From: Apiosordaria backusii
Lineage: Eukaryota; Ascomycota; Sordariomycetes; Sordariales; Lasiosphaeriaceae
DNA length: 64,000 nucleotides
Direction: 5' to 3'
Assembly: GCA_030549205.1 (NCBI GenBank)
Contig: JAUKTV010000017.1
Location: 496,001-560,000 of the forward strand
In this document: piece after piece, positions 1 to 12,000 of the stretch
Position numbering within the stretch: the first letter of the stretch is position 1
Layout: every line of letters starts with the position of its first letter
Program-made: the position numbers and the translations under genes
The notes under the pieces: model-generated
Told to the model about the DNA's origin: nothing
Seen by the model: the letters and a program-made list of their open reading frames with translations, nothing else
Database searches by the model: none

Positions 1-1
1 G

Positions 2-850
2 TTGTCAGAGCTGAACAAACCGCTGATTGTAATCCAAATGGGCGATCAACTAGACAATACCCCCTTGTTGTCTAACCCCAAAATTAACGCCATTCTCTGG
101 GCCAACTGGCCTGGTCAGGACGGCGGGACGGCGGTTATGCAATTGGTTACGGGGATCAAGTCGCCGGCGGGCAGGCTGCCGGTGACGCAGTACCCGACGA
201 ATTTCACCGAGTTGGTTCCGATGACGGATATGGGGCTTCGTCCGGGCGTGGGGAATAGCCACCTGGGGAGAACGTATCGCTGGTATCAGACTCCTGTTCA
301 ACCTTTTGGGTTTGGGCTGTCATACACGACGTTTTCCGCTTCATTCGATCGCTTCCCCAACAAGATCGACATCGACGACATCCTGGAAAAATGCAACAAC
401 CCATACCCCGATACCTGCCCCCTACCACCCCTACCAATCACCGTTCACAACACAGGCAACAGAACATCAGACTACGTCGCGCTGGCGTTTGTCTCCGCAC
501 CGGGAGTCGGGCCAGCGCCCTACCCGATCAAGACTCTGGCGGCGTTTACCAGGCTGAGGGAGGTCAAGGCTGGGGAGCGCAGGCGAGGAAGGTTGGAGTG
601 GAATCTGGGGAATCTGGCGAGGCATGATGAGCAGGGGAACACGGTGGTGTATCCGGGGGTGTATGAGGTTTTGCTTGATGAGCCGACGAGGGCGAGGGTT
701 AGGTTTGAGGTGGTTAGGGGTGGGGAGGGTGGGAAGGGGAAAGGGAAGGGTAGGGGGAAAAAGAAGGGGGTAAATGAGGAGAGGGAAAGGGGGGTGGTGC
801 TGGATCGGTGGCCGGCGCCGCCGAGGGGGAATGAGCCACCGGCGCTTTGA
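2..850 (+). CDS. GH3 beta-xylosidase, C-terminal part (cut by window edge)
   Basis: This is the 3' end of a glycoside hydrolase family 3 enzyme, most like fungal xylan 1,4-beta-xylosidases that release xylose from xylo-oligosaccharides outside the cell. The frame is open from the first bases, so the N-terminal catalytic domain lies left of the window. Visible are the GH3 C-terminal domain (WANWPGQDGG, then SPAGRLPVTQYP), the segment GRTYRWY, and the family hallmark FGFGLSYTTF at about residue 102-111. A fibronectin-III-like domain follows (PITVHNTGNRTSDYVALAF). After it comes an unusual Gly/Lys/Arg-rich low-complexity tail of about 40 residues, then the stop. Substrate preference (xylosidase rather than glucosidase) is inferred from the GRTYRWY region. 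The family is confident; the exact activity is less so. Confidence 0.88.
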   Translation: MSELNKPLIVIQMGDQLDNTPLLSNPKINAILWANWPGQDGGTAVMQLVTGIKSPAGRLPVTQYPTNFTELVPMTDMGLRPGVGNSHLGRTYRWYQTPVQPFGFGLSYTTFSASFDRFPNKIDIDDILEKCNNPYPDTCPLPPLPITVHNTGNRTSDYVALAFVSAPGVGPAPYPIKTLAAFTRLREVKAGERRRGRLEWNLGNLARHDEQGNTVVYPGVYEVLLDEPTRARVRFEVVRGGEGGKGKGKGRGKKKGVNEERERGVVLDRWPAPPRGNEPPAL

Positions 851-1219
851 AGTTGCGAGGCAGTGGTTTTAGGTTGGAAAGCGTCACGAAGGCCTTGGAA
901 GAATGGGGTAATCTCTGTGAAATAAGCTGATGGTTTAAGTAAGGCGATGAAAAAGAACGACATATATGATTGTGCTTGCATGGCTGGGGATGTAAAAACC
1001 AATCGAGAGCTGAAATACCAGACCACACTTTTCAAAACCTTTAGGAAAACTTGAAAGCGGCAGTGTTCATAGCAATTCATATTCTTTCTTCTCGATTGCA
1101 ATGTTTACTCAATTTGGAGTCATCACATCAAGACTTTCTCCTGCTACCCCTATTCCCGCCAAGAACCCAACTCAGGGGTCACTCAATAGCCGTAAATCTG
1201 CCGCTATCACACAACTACA
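851..1219. other. Intergenic, GH3 to tRNA-Phe
   Basis: This is the 3' flank of the GH3 gene. I see no supported coding frame or RNA gene before the tRNA. Confidence 0.5.
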
Positions 1220-1309
1220 GCGGGTTTAGCTCAGTTGGGAGAGCGTCAGACTGAAGTCAACTTCAGGAAGTCAATCTGAAGGTCATGTGTTCGATCCACA
1301 TAAACCGCA
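1220..1309 (+). tRNA. tRNA-Phe (GAA) with 17-base intron
   Basis: A full cloverleaf can be read. The D arm is GCTC/GAGC, the anticodon stem TCAGA/TCTGA and the T arm ATGTG-TTCGATC-CACAT, with discriminator base A at 1309. The anticodon GAA is at 1253-1255. A 17-base intron (1257-1273) sits at the canonical site one base 3' of the anticodon. Pair 5-68 of the acceptor stem reads G opposite A; all other acceptor pairs are Watson-Crick. CCA is not encoded, as expected in a eukaryote. Confidence 0.93.
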
Positions 1310-1812
1310 TTCACCATTCCTTTTTTGTCAATTCTCCACATGACGAGACATGGTTTTGGAATGTGTAGTTTTTGATGTAAGCCCTTTTTTCCCCTTGTCT
1401 TCGTGTGACGGGAAAACGGGTCGAGTTGAAGATGGGTAATATAATGGGAAACAGCAGATGTCTTCAGTGCCTCGCGGATAAGGTAGAAGAGAACAATTTG
1501 AGCTTAGGTGGAAGACTCATAATTTGACAGCTTCTTACTTTTAGTTGGGACACAAACACATCACAACGAAAGACGACCCAACTATTTGAAATTATTCTTG
1601 ATTGAAATCGTTATCCATGCCAGGCGCTAATCATGTCATGCCCTCATAACCATTTTGATATCCAATCCGCCTCCATTTATCCCAATGATGATAATAGGTA
1701 CCCAAAGTAAAAAACAGGAAAAATGGTATATGTAATAAACCCAAAAACACCATTATAATGCCACACACCATATTACTCAAAGACTCCTTGGCAGCAGGTC
1801 AGCTACAGGTTT
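1310..1812. other. Intergenic, AT-richer 3' flank of transporter
   Basis: Between tRNA-Phe and the stop codon of the leftward sugar transporter. It is locally AT-rich (about 1600-1780), fitting a 3' untranslated region. No gene is seen. Confidence 0.5.
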
Positions 1813-3488
1813 TTACACCTGGCTCTCCCCATCGCTCCCAGAAGCAGCCATCTTCTCCTCGTGATGTTGCACCGACTTCATCTCGCTCTTCTCACCACCA
1901 GCGTACGTGCTGTGGGGCACCCAGCGAGCACTAGTACGAGGCGTGGTCTCGTTGAGCATCTGGTCGACCTGCTCAAGCGTCAAGCCCTTGGTCTCGGGAA
2001 CGAGCAAGAAGGCATAGATGAAGGCGCAGCTGCAGAGCGAGCCCCAAATGTAAAACACCTTGGCGCCGAGGTTGCCCTTGTCCGAGTCGACCATGTAGGG
2101 CGTGATGACGGCGATGATGCAGTTCCCTGTTTTTTGATATACTCATTAGCCGTCATGTTTGGAAAGTAACAAAGTGATAGAAAGGTAAACTTACAAAGCC
2201 AGTTAGAAGCAGTGGAAAGCGCCACACCCTTCGCGCGCATGGGAAGGGGGAACACCTCGCCGATGACAACCCACGCACCAGGACCCCAAGTGGTGGCGAA
2301 GAAGAAGATGTAAATGCAGATGAACCCAATCATGACCTTGACGCAGGTGTCATCTTCGGGCGCGACAGTGCCAATGATGGCAACGATGAACTGGCAGATA
2401 ACCATGCCCAACGCGCCCCAGATCAAAAGAGGTCTCCGGCCTACTCTCTCCATGCTCCAGAAGGAAATGGGGGTGGAGCAAACGTTGACGAGGGTGGTGA
2501 TGAGGGAGATCAGGAAGGGGTTCGAGATGGTGCCGAGCTGCTGGAAGAAGGTGGTGCCGAAGTAAAAGACAAAGTTGCAACCGGTCCACTGCTGCATCAT
2601 CTGAAGGGAGGTACCGAGAACAGTGCGACGAAGGTTGCTGCTGCTGTTGAAGATGGAGCCTTGGAAGCAGACCATCCAGGATGACCAGTAGCCGCCGACG
2701 GGGGCAATGCTGGTCTCGTACTCGTGGTTGGCGATGATCTCGGCAAGCTCGTCGCGGATGTACTCGGAATCGAGAGGCTGGTCTCTGAGTCTGGCAAGCG
2801 TGACGCGCGCCTTCTCGAGCTCACCCTTTCTCACGAAGAACCGAGGCGACTCGGGCAACAAGGCCAAGCCACCGGCAAGAATCAAAGCCCAAGCCATCTG
2901 GAGACCGATAGGAATACGGTAGCTGCCGCTGTCCTGGCGGTTCTGTGTACCGTAGTTGACGCAGCTGGCAAGCAGCAAACCAATGCAGATACAGAACTGG
3001 TATCCGGACACAATGGCGCCTCTAACCTTGCGGGGGGCGATCTCGCTCATGTAGAGAATGATGATGGCCGAAACGAAACCCACGCCGAAACCAGCGATAA
3101 GTCTTCCCGCGACGATCAATCCGAGAGACTGGGAGGCAGTCTGGAGAATAACACCGACGATGAAAACGGCACAACCCAGGATAACCGTAAACTTGCGTCC
3201 AATCCAATCGGCCAGATCACCAGCCGCCAAAGAGCCGAAGAAAGTACCAGCAGACAGGATGGAAGTGATGAGAGATTTCTTCCACGCTGGGAGGACGAGA
3301 GCGCCGGGGCCTTCGATGGTCTTGATGAAGAAGTCCATACCCATCACACCGGCGATGTAACCAGAGTCGTAGCCGAAGAAGATACCACCGAAAGCGGCAA
3401 AGACGCACATCAGGTAAGCCTTCATGGTAACGGGAGCTTCGACTCTGAGAGAGTCACCCCCAACGGGGGGAGCTGCGCCGCCGGGCAT
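1813..3488 (-). CDS. MFS sugar (hexose) transporter
   Basis: Predicted plasma-membrane proton/sugar symporter of the Sugar_tr family, 535 residues, 12 transmembrane segments. Exons on the minus strand are 3488-2195 and 2126-1813. The 68-base intron (GTAAGT...CAG) joins NWL-W-NCIIAVITPYM in frame. Family signatures present: GYDSGYIAGVMGM in TM1, GDLADWIGRK in the first cytoplasmic loop, PESPRFF after TM6, QQWTGCNFVFYFG in TM7, GRRPLLIWG, and PETKGLTLEQVDQM after TM12. The start is the ATG giving MPGGAAPP, directly before the first hydrophobic block; the upstream in-frame extension (to 3656) looks like leader. The family and length match fungal high-affinity glucose/hexose carriers, but the substrate cannot be read from sequence. 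A GH3 xylosidase end lies 1 kb away, compatible with plant-sugar use. Confidence 0.93.
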
Positions 3489-6027
3489 GTTGATTGATTT
3501 GACTTGGTTCTGTTGTTGAGATGGCTGCTGGTAGGTGAAGTTGTGGCAGGGTCGAAGGTGGTTTTGTGTCGCCGGTGATGGGGTGAGACAAGAAGAGCCG
3601 TAGGAGAAGTAAGGGAGGACTGAGACGAGGTATGAAGTAGGTGATAAACACTTCAAATAATTCCAAGCCCCTGGCGGTGGGAATGTCTTGGTCTCAGCCT
3701 CTGTGTCTAATAACTAAGCAGTTAGAAGTGGAAAACTCGGGGGAGGTAGTCTTGGGCTTGGGGATAATATACTTGTGTTCTTGTGAGCTTCGACGATCGT
3801 TCGACCCCGACCATACCCCGAGTACCCCAGCTATGCTCCACCTCACCCCATGTTCGGCCGTGGCTTTTGCTGTCCTCGTGGCCTGTGGCATCTCCCCAGG
3901 AAAGTCTCTACCCCCACTTGCCCCTGTGCATATCTGGGGTTGGACCTTGCCCCAGAAATCGTTTTTGCGGAGAGAAAGCAGAAGGTCGGATGAACTCGGA
4001 AAGGCCGAGAGAGTTCCAAAGCTCTGGATCGAGCAGTGATATGACGTTTGTAAGTGGGCTTTTTCTCATCATCTTGAAGCGGCCATACTCTCGGGGCTAC
4101 TCAGCATGCCGTGATCACGGCGCCGTGATTGAAAAGAACCCAGCATCTTCCTTGGCTTTTGTGCCTTCGGAACATAGCACCACTAAACGTAGGTATGCCT
4201 ACTTGATCAACATGATCGGTCCTTCTTTTAGCCTACATCCCATATTGATTCGAGATGTGAGGTTTGAGTTTGCATTCTTTATCACTTCGTCCACAGCGTG
4301 CTGACCTGCGGCCAACCAAAGAAAGGCCGTTGAAAATGCCAGCATTGCTTGTCGGGCCTGTTACAACATGCCCCAGAAATAGCTTAGGGTACCCAGCTCG
4401 GGAGTTTGTTCACCAAACCTGAGCTCGTCGACTGCGTTCGACTTCATATGTGCGAATTTTGATATCGAGAATCTCACTCTCACAGCACCATGATTCGCAT
4501 CCTGTTTGCTCCTTGTGCGCTTTGTCGGCTCTCGACCAAAACTCAAGGCCTGATTATTGTCCGAGGGCCTCGGGATGGCAAAAAAAGGCAAATTCAGTCT
4601 GGACTCGTGGATGTAGCGAAAAACTCAGCTGAGGTGGTCAAGTGGCAGTGGTGATGCTCAAGGGCGGTGTCCATTCGGTGGTATTGTGGATGGGCATGGG
4701 TGGATGGTGGGTCCGGTATCCTCGACCATGACTCGGCTTTCACGGAGATATCCTAGCGTTGGTGCTCGACTCGGTGTCGGATTCATCCATTCAGGCAAAA
4801 ATAAAGAAAACAAGCCTATCCTTGATGATACCGGGACATGATCAGTTGAGAAGTTGGGAACCTCTTCCAGGATGGCGCGAGTTGGGCGAGTTGTTCCGAT
4901 ATGCACGGCTGGCTCTTTCCCCCTGGGGTTGACCGATTGAGAGAGATTTTCCCCGGATCCGACGAGTCCGGATCCCACCAGACCATGGGGAAGCACATCT
5001 GGGGAAGGTGCATGTCAAAGCTTGAAAATCTGAAGATCCAATGCAGATTCAACGTCGAATCAAGAGCCAGGCAGCCAATACTCAACTCCATACCTTATTT
5101 CACCACAGAACACAATGCCCATCCACGTTGCATGACAGTTCATCTCAACTTTCTTTTTCCCTCCATCATGCGTTCATCTGATATTTTCTTTACATTTCCG
5201 GTGTTGCCGAATCTGCAGAGCATGATGATGTCGGCCAAGTTCATCTTAATGCGTCGAACCGGGGATGAGGTTGTTCAGACAAAACTGTTACAAACTTGCA
5301 CCCAGTAGCTCTCTGGAGTATTTCTTGTTTGTGGGATACAAAAATCATCGCAACCATGCTTTTCATGTTTCCAGTATTCGAGTATGGGTTATTTCTCGTG
5401 AGCTAGATTTGATACCGGCGTCACGATCAAAATTCATGCTCAACGCCAGCCACCTATCATCACCAGATTCCCCTCAGGTGTGAAGTGACGTTGAAATTGC
5501 CAAGAGTCACAGGGCTGCTCTACCGGCCCTACCAGCCCTACCACTGATTTTGCAACGGTCAGTCGTCAAATTTAAGTTGGCTTAGCATTGGCGCCCGTCT
5601 TGGGTGTTTGTCGATGGCGTGCATCAGGAGGCATCGGGGCCCGGTTCATCAACGTCTTGGCTTCAGATTACCCGCGGCTAGACGGGAAGGAACCGCCCTA
5701 ATTTTGGCTTTCATGCTAGCTGAAATGAACATAACACGCACACAGCCACAAACCAGCCGTTCATGTTCGCTTCAATCTCACATAAAGTTTGGCTACTCCT
5801 ATCTGGTGATGCTGTCAGTGTTGAGCCGGACTCATCTTGGTCAGCAACGGCACCTCCTGTCTGTATCACAACATGTTGCTCCGCCACCAAGCACTGTTCA
5901 GTAGTTTCAAAATAGAAGACAATAACCATGATCGATTCCCTGTCTAATCAAGGTTACCGCCCGTATACTTGTGCAAATTCCACAATCATGAATGCAACCC
6001 TTCCATCTAACCACGACCCAATTTCGA
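3489..6027. other. 2.5 kb intergenic region
   Basis: It separates the transporter (leftward) from the gene at 6028 (rightward) and so contains both promoters. The ORFs here are under 175 codons, lack family features and overlap each other on both strands. I see no tRNA, tandem repeat or transposon end. Confidence 0.45.
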
Positions 6028-8349
6028 ATGTCCGAGAACTACGAATCTCATCGTTACCGCCGCGAAGAGAGATCAAGGCGACGACGCAGGTCTTGCAGGA
6101 GGTCTCCGGAGCGCCAGTATGCCTGCCCTGACCCGCAGCCGCCAGCATCTGCCCCTCCTCCTCCTTCCCAACCAGTAGACCCTCCTCAGCAGCCACCTAT
6201 CCTGCTATCACATATTCATCCTGTCAATCTCGAGGAAAGCATCCAAGGAGGCAAAGGCACCTACGCTTCCGTCAGTGTGTTGGAACCCGTAATGCGGATT
6301 GAGAGATCTGGTACATACAACCGCGGAGACCCTAGCGCACGACCTGTCTATCGCATCATCGTGAGCTTAAAACTGCAATTCAACATCAACCGGGTCGCTG
6401 GAGAGTATGAGACCCCTCTAAACCCTACCTATTATTAACCCAGGTGGACTGACATTACCAGACTCCAACGACACAACCGTATATTCGACTCAATCAACGT
6501 CCGCTACCTCTACCGCAGCGGCGAGCGCCACGACCTTCTACCCAAAGGCGACGATGTGGTCTCAGACATCGCCATGCGCAATGAAAGTGGCATATCAACC
6601 GACATGACCGCCGGGGTAGCCGCTACAGGCGTCGGGCACCCTCTTCCTGCCTTCACTGTCCACGCAGGGCACGCCAGCAAGGTCACCTACGAGCGCAAAC
6701 TCCGCAGCTGGCGCAAGTCTCTCACCTACGAAACCTACCCTCAACCCAAATCCGACTGCCGCGACCCCTACCGGCCCCCCATTACCTCTCTCCTGGGCCT
6801 TGGGTTCGCCTGTCCTGCCCCGGAGTCCCTCGAGTCTTCGTTCCGTGTCTCATCTTCCCACGTCAGCGGCTGCTTGTGCCGGAGACATCGCCAATGCCGA
6901 CACCACAACTCCCACTCTTTACCCTACAACCGAGCCACACACTAGTCCGGACAGACAGAAGCCCAACTTCACTTGTGGACGCCGGAGATCTACGAGAACA
7001 TGACCTGTCCGGTTACCGTCAAGAGGGAGGTTGATACCGCTTTGATTGACAGCATATTAAAGTCCAACAAAAAGGGGCACAAAAACGAGGAAGGACCGCG
7101 GGAGTTGAGGCGGTATCTTCACTTTGATTTCGACGTTGAAGTTCGCCTGAGAGAGATAGGTTGGGGCTTCATGGGGCTGTTTAGGTCGCCATCACAGCCG
7201 CCCGAAATCAGAGCACGAAATGATTCTGGGAAGCCACTCTGTCCGGATAGAGCCAAGTTTTGCGTGTCTTGCTGTACGAGCAAGATCGTCTGGCCCAAGT
7301 ACGAGACAAGGGATTTGCAGAGCGAGGCCGAGGATCAGGTACGTTCTTTCCCCAATCCCAAATAAACTGGATACCTTGTCACGGTGGTGCCTTATTGAGG
7401 ATACTAATCAAAAACCCCAAAGATCGCAAAATACGGCTTCATCCGCCGCCTTCAATCTCCACAAGAATACCAAGCCTCGCTCGAAGCCGGCGGCGCACCC
7501 ACTGTGGGCGCCGGCTCCAGCACCGCGGTCGGAGTCGGAGTAGGCATTGGAGCAGGCGTAGCACCGCCTCCACAACCAACGCCCCAAGCCCAGCCCTTGA
7601 GGCAAGTCGCACAGACGCCACAAGCAAACTATAGGGAAAGACCACCCCCCCAAGCACAACAGGAAGATACCTTTTCCGCTTTGTCTTCTAGCAACAATGA
7701 CCAGTCTAACTCGCCATCGCCCAACAGAAGAGTTATGTTCTCGCCTGACTACATGGACCCGAAGCGTATTTACCATCGCCGGCACGAGCAAGAAGACGAG
7801 GAGAAGCAGCAAGAAGAATGCGGGAGTCACACCAGCGGGAGTACGAAGTGTACGAGTACGAAAGAGGGATCATGCCGCTCGAAGCCACGAGAGAGGAGAG
7901 GGAGGAGGAGATCGAGGTTGTCGAGTACGACTGGGACGACTGAGAAGAACAAGGACACGGATCCGAAGGAGCCGGAAACTGTGGACCCAAAAGAGAAAAT
8001 CAAGAAAGAAATACACATTGTGCTTGGCAGGGAGGAGAGTAAATGGACAGAGAGTACACACCGGGTTGTGGGATTGAAACCTGGGACCAGGAGAGGGGCA
8101 GTACACCGGGAGACCATGTCGGTGTCGGAGTGTAGTTCTAGTTTCTGTGACGAAAGTTCAAGTGGGATAAGCGGAGAGAAGACTCAGTCTGGGTCATGTT
8201 CGATGACGGAGAGCCGTGATCGGTTGCTGGCCAGCCTTATGTCGGAGGCGAGTGGGTATGGGAGTTTGTTTGCGCTGAGCGATTATGATTCGGAGGAGGG
8301 TGAGGAGATATTCTCGGGGTGGGTGACTGTTGGTGCTAGAGTATGTTGA
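6028..8349 (+). CDS. Unrecognised multi-exon fungal protein
   Basis: I do not recognise this family. Proposed exons are 6028-6404, 6462 to about 6861, about 6946-7338 and 7423-8349. The 57-base first intron (GTATGA...CAG) joins FNINRVAGE to LQRHNRIFDSINVRY. The 84-base last intron (GTACGT...AAAG) joins SEAEDQ to IAKYGFIRRL. The second intron is the least certain; a GTCAGC donor with a CACTAG acceptor keeps the frame. The N-terminus is Arg/Ser-rich, followed by Pro-rich sequence. The middle looks folded (SGERHDLLPKGDDVVSD, LWTPEIYENMTCPV, RRYLHFDFDVEVRLREIGWG, and CPDRAKFCVSCC with four Cys). The C-terminal exon is disordered and acidic, ending ALSDYDSEEGEEIFSGW. Between 7818 and 7940 a different frame reads more naturally, so this part may contain indels. 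Confidence 0.6.
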
Positions 8350-9035
8350 ACCATCTAATATAGTCTCCAATGTCAACCTGAAAATAGGAGTGAAAGGAGG
8401 GTTAGGGCCCCCCTGATTCTGCCAAGCCCATCTTGCGAGTTCTCCAAGCATCTTGACACATCCACAGGCTACACGGCATGTGGTAGCCAATGGTGAATGA
8501 TTGCTCTCAGCTCTGACGTACGAGAGCATTTCCAGACTTCCCATAATCAGGGAGCTGCCTGGCCTCAAACAGTATGTTTCAAGACGCCAGTGACGCAGGC
8601 TTCCACAGTTGGAGAAGCGTGCCAAGCCCAACGTGAAGGCGTGACCGGTATGGCGAATACCCGCTTTTTCTACAACACGCCATTGGCCAATGCCATCGAT
8701 CACTCCAGCCGATGATGTCAAGATTGACGGTCCCTCAATGAAGGGAATCGAGGAATTCCACATCGCGGGGTCCCGTTGACGTAGGCTCTGCCCAGCCCAG
8801 AATGACGCTCAGGCATCTCGAATACCTAGACTGCATAATTACTACCTGTCTCTCCCCCCTATCCGCCACTACGGTGCATATTCTTTCCTCAGACTTTGCT
8901 CACTGACTGCACTTTGTGACGACGTTGACGACATCTTGCGACAACGTTGACGACATCTTGCGACAACGTTGACGACCTCTTGCGCACACTTCAAGCACGC
9001 TAAACCGCCTCTTGCAGATTTGACAAACCTCCACT
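8350..9035. other. Intergenic / promoter of the 9.0 kb gene
   Basis: The region between the unrecognised gene and the disordered-protein gene. It contains three tandem 22-base repeats just upstream of the next start codon; otherwise nothing is recognised. Confidence 0.5.
8918..8983 (+). repeat. Three tandem 22-base repeats
   Basis: Copies at 8918-8939, 8940-8961 and 8962-8983 share the core GACAACGTTGACGACATC with one or two changes each. The array ends 52 bases before the ATG at 9036, so it lies in the leader or core promoter of that gene. Each unit contains AACGTT or GACGTT-type short palindromes. Confidence 0.85.
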
Positions 9036-12000
9036 ATGGCGGCTCAACACATTCCCGGGGCCTTCCCCAACTCCATGCCACCTACTCCAGCCGACGAACC
9101 AGTGCAGCAGCCCCAGCAGTACTACGAGGACCCAGACCAAGGTCACCATCACCACCAGCGCAACAAGCTTCACAAGCCTAACGATCCCCGCAGCCACGCT
9201 CATACCGATTCGGGCGTGGGCCTTACCGAGTCAGAGCCTATTCAGCCAGCCAAGCGAAACGATGACCGTTGGGTTGGACCGTCGGAAGCTATTGGCGGAG
9301 GTACCTATGTACGGGACGACCTCGGGCCTTATCAGTCCTCTCAGCCGGCACAGCCTCAGTCTTCTCAACCGGTACCACCATCATCTCAGGCACAGCGGTT
9401 GGCAAGAGAGAACACCGAGGAAGAATTCCCGATACGAAGAAACAATGTGGACGAGCAGCCCCTTGGCGCTACGGCTGTTGGAGCTGGAGCAGCCACACAG
9501 AAGCAAGGCCCTCTCGAGAACACCGACACGACGCCGCGCCAAAGCCACGAACAACACTCTGATCCACCGTACTGGGGCGACCTCCCCAAGGCTACCAGCG
9601 GCGGTATTTACAACACAGTGACAGGCCATGGAAGCGCGAACGACGACCATGCCCAACATCATCATCTCCCTCAAAGGTCAGCAACTTCTGAAAGATCCTA
9701 CATCGTCGGCCTTAACGCTGACTTTCCCAGGGGTAGTGGAGTGTACAACTCAGTATCCGGACACGGGAGCCAGGATGAAGAAAACAGGCGCCACAGCCAG
9801 GCCACTACAGCCGGAGATAGGAATACCATGGCTGGGGGTCCGACTGGCGCTTTGCTTGCTGCTCCCCTTGCTGATATTCCCGAAGGACAGCAGAAGAAGA
9901 CATTCGATTCCCCTGCATTTGAAACTAACAGATCAAATGTCGCTGCCGCTCCCGTCCCCGAGCGTCTAGCGCAGAATAATGCTTGGCTTGCGGCACCTGG
10001 CTCAGCCCCCACTGATCGCGAAGTCGACATGAGCCGACAGCCAGTCTCTTCATCGCCAACCCAACGAGCCTTCCCACTTTCGTCGTCTCCTAAGAACGTG
10101 CGCGTCGATGACACGACATCCAAGTCGGATAACCGCAACAGTGCCCTTGCCGGGACCGCTGCTTTCGGTGCCGGAGCTATGGCCTATGGCATCGCGGACA
10201 AGCACAAGCAGAACAAGGAGGAGGCACAGCCAGCGCCCGGCGAAACACAGGTTAGGCACTCGAGGAGCACCAGTGAGGATCATGGTAACCGCGCTGCGGG
10301 TGGGTCGCTTTTGCGCAAGTCACGCGATGACAGACGGAACTCCTCTGTCGACAAGCACAGGAGCCGAAGCCGATCCGTGAATGGCGAGAAGAAGTCCAAG
10401 GTGCTTGGCATCTTCCATCGGCACAAGGATGAGGAGGCGCTTAGGGAAGACACTTCTACTTATGAGCCTCCTGCACAGCAAGCTGCGCACAGGGACGAGC
10501 CTATTCTGGTCGGCACAACCGGTACGACGAAGACGCGCAACCGCCTTAGAAAGGGGAGTAGAAGCGAGCCCAAGGATCACAGGACATCATCTGAGGGTCC
10601 TACTGAGATTGACAACTCCAATCACAACAAGACAAAGGCTGCTGCTGGTGCCGCTGGTGCGTTTGGACTGTTGCACCACAAGAACAAGGATGGCAAGGTC
10701 ACCGAGAACCGAGCCAATACCACGACGCAAGCCAGCCAGCAGCAGCAGAACCCATCATTCTCTTCTCACCCTAATCAGCCATTTGCGTCGCAGATTCCTG
10801 TTAGTAACACGGCTCAGACCACGCAATCGAGGGGCTCAGGGGCTGGAGCCGGCGTCGGCCTTGATGCCGTTGAACTTGCCCACAAGCACGATCGGGCCAA
10901 CCCGGTTCCTGGCACAGCTACGCCCGTCGGACTCGCTACCCATAAGCACGATGACCCTTCCACTCCTTTTGAGCACCCGAGAGAGCCGCCTTCCCCTCCT
11001 CGCAATGATGTGAGGGACTCCCACAGCTGGGTACCTCCCGCCGTGATCGGTGCGGCGGCCAGCGGTGTCCCATCTGCCACCAGACACCTGAAGGACTCCA
11101 CGACGACGAACCCAACCACTGACCAGCACCCTAACACCAACGTTGTTTACAACACTTTGCCTTCTGGTACAGCTTCTGGTGCCCAGCCGAGCTCTACCAA
11201 CATCAGTCCCCGTGGCTCAGCTGCTCATGAACATGTTGACACCAACAGAGCGGTAGCCAACGCGCCCGGTGATTACAATGTCTTTGTCTCGTCCGGTCAG
11301 CCGCTTGGCTCGAGCCGCCCATCCGAGTCTCACAGCACTCAAAGAGGATCGTCCACCCAGGAACCGGGCTACAACCATCTTGCCACGGGCACTGAATCCG
11401 GAGTCAAGCGAGACTCTGGCTTTGCTGGCGGCAGTGGGGCACGCAACATCGCAGCAGCGAGCTCCGCCCGGCCTTCGCAAAACAGAAGCGATTCCGGGCC
11501 ATACAACAAGCTGCCGTCTGGAACTCCATCAGGTGTCAAGGTCAAGCCCAAGGATGAAACGCGCCGGGCAACTGAGCCCGCCGCCCGCGCCTACGACCAG
11601 CACACTTCCGACCGTAACACTTCCTTGCCTACTGGCCCAACTGGTGCTGTCTTCACTCAACACCGCCAGAGCCAGCCTTCCAATATCGACACTCGTGCCA
11701 ACGACCTGAAGGACCTGCCTCTCCCAGCGTCATCCTCCAGCCCGACGAACGCGCACCCATCGTCTCACCACACCGTTGTCTCTGCCCCTGTGCATGCTCC
11801 TCCCGAGACAGGCAGGGCGACCAACCCTCCCCCTCCTGCAGGAGAGAACACCACTCAGAGATATACGCCCTTCCCTAACCCAGAGCTGGTCCAGGGTATG
11901 AGCCCGGAGGTGATGCCGGAGAGCTATAGGGAGTCGACTTCCAAGCCGCACGAGTTGGGAATGAGCCCCGAGGTCATGCCAGATAGTTACAGACAGTCCG

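Noticed and set aside
2724..3497. 257-codon frame on the plus strand
   Set aside because: It lies exactly antisense to the first exon of the sugar transporter, and its composition is the mirror of a membrane protein.
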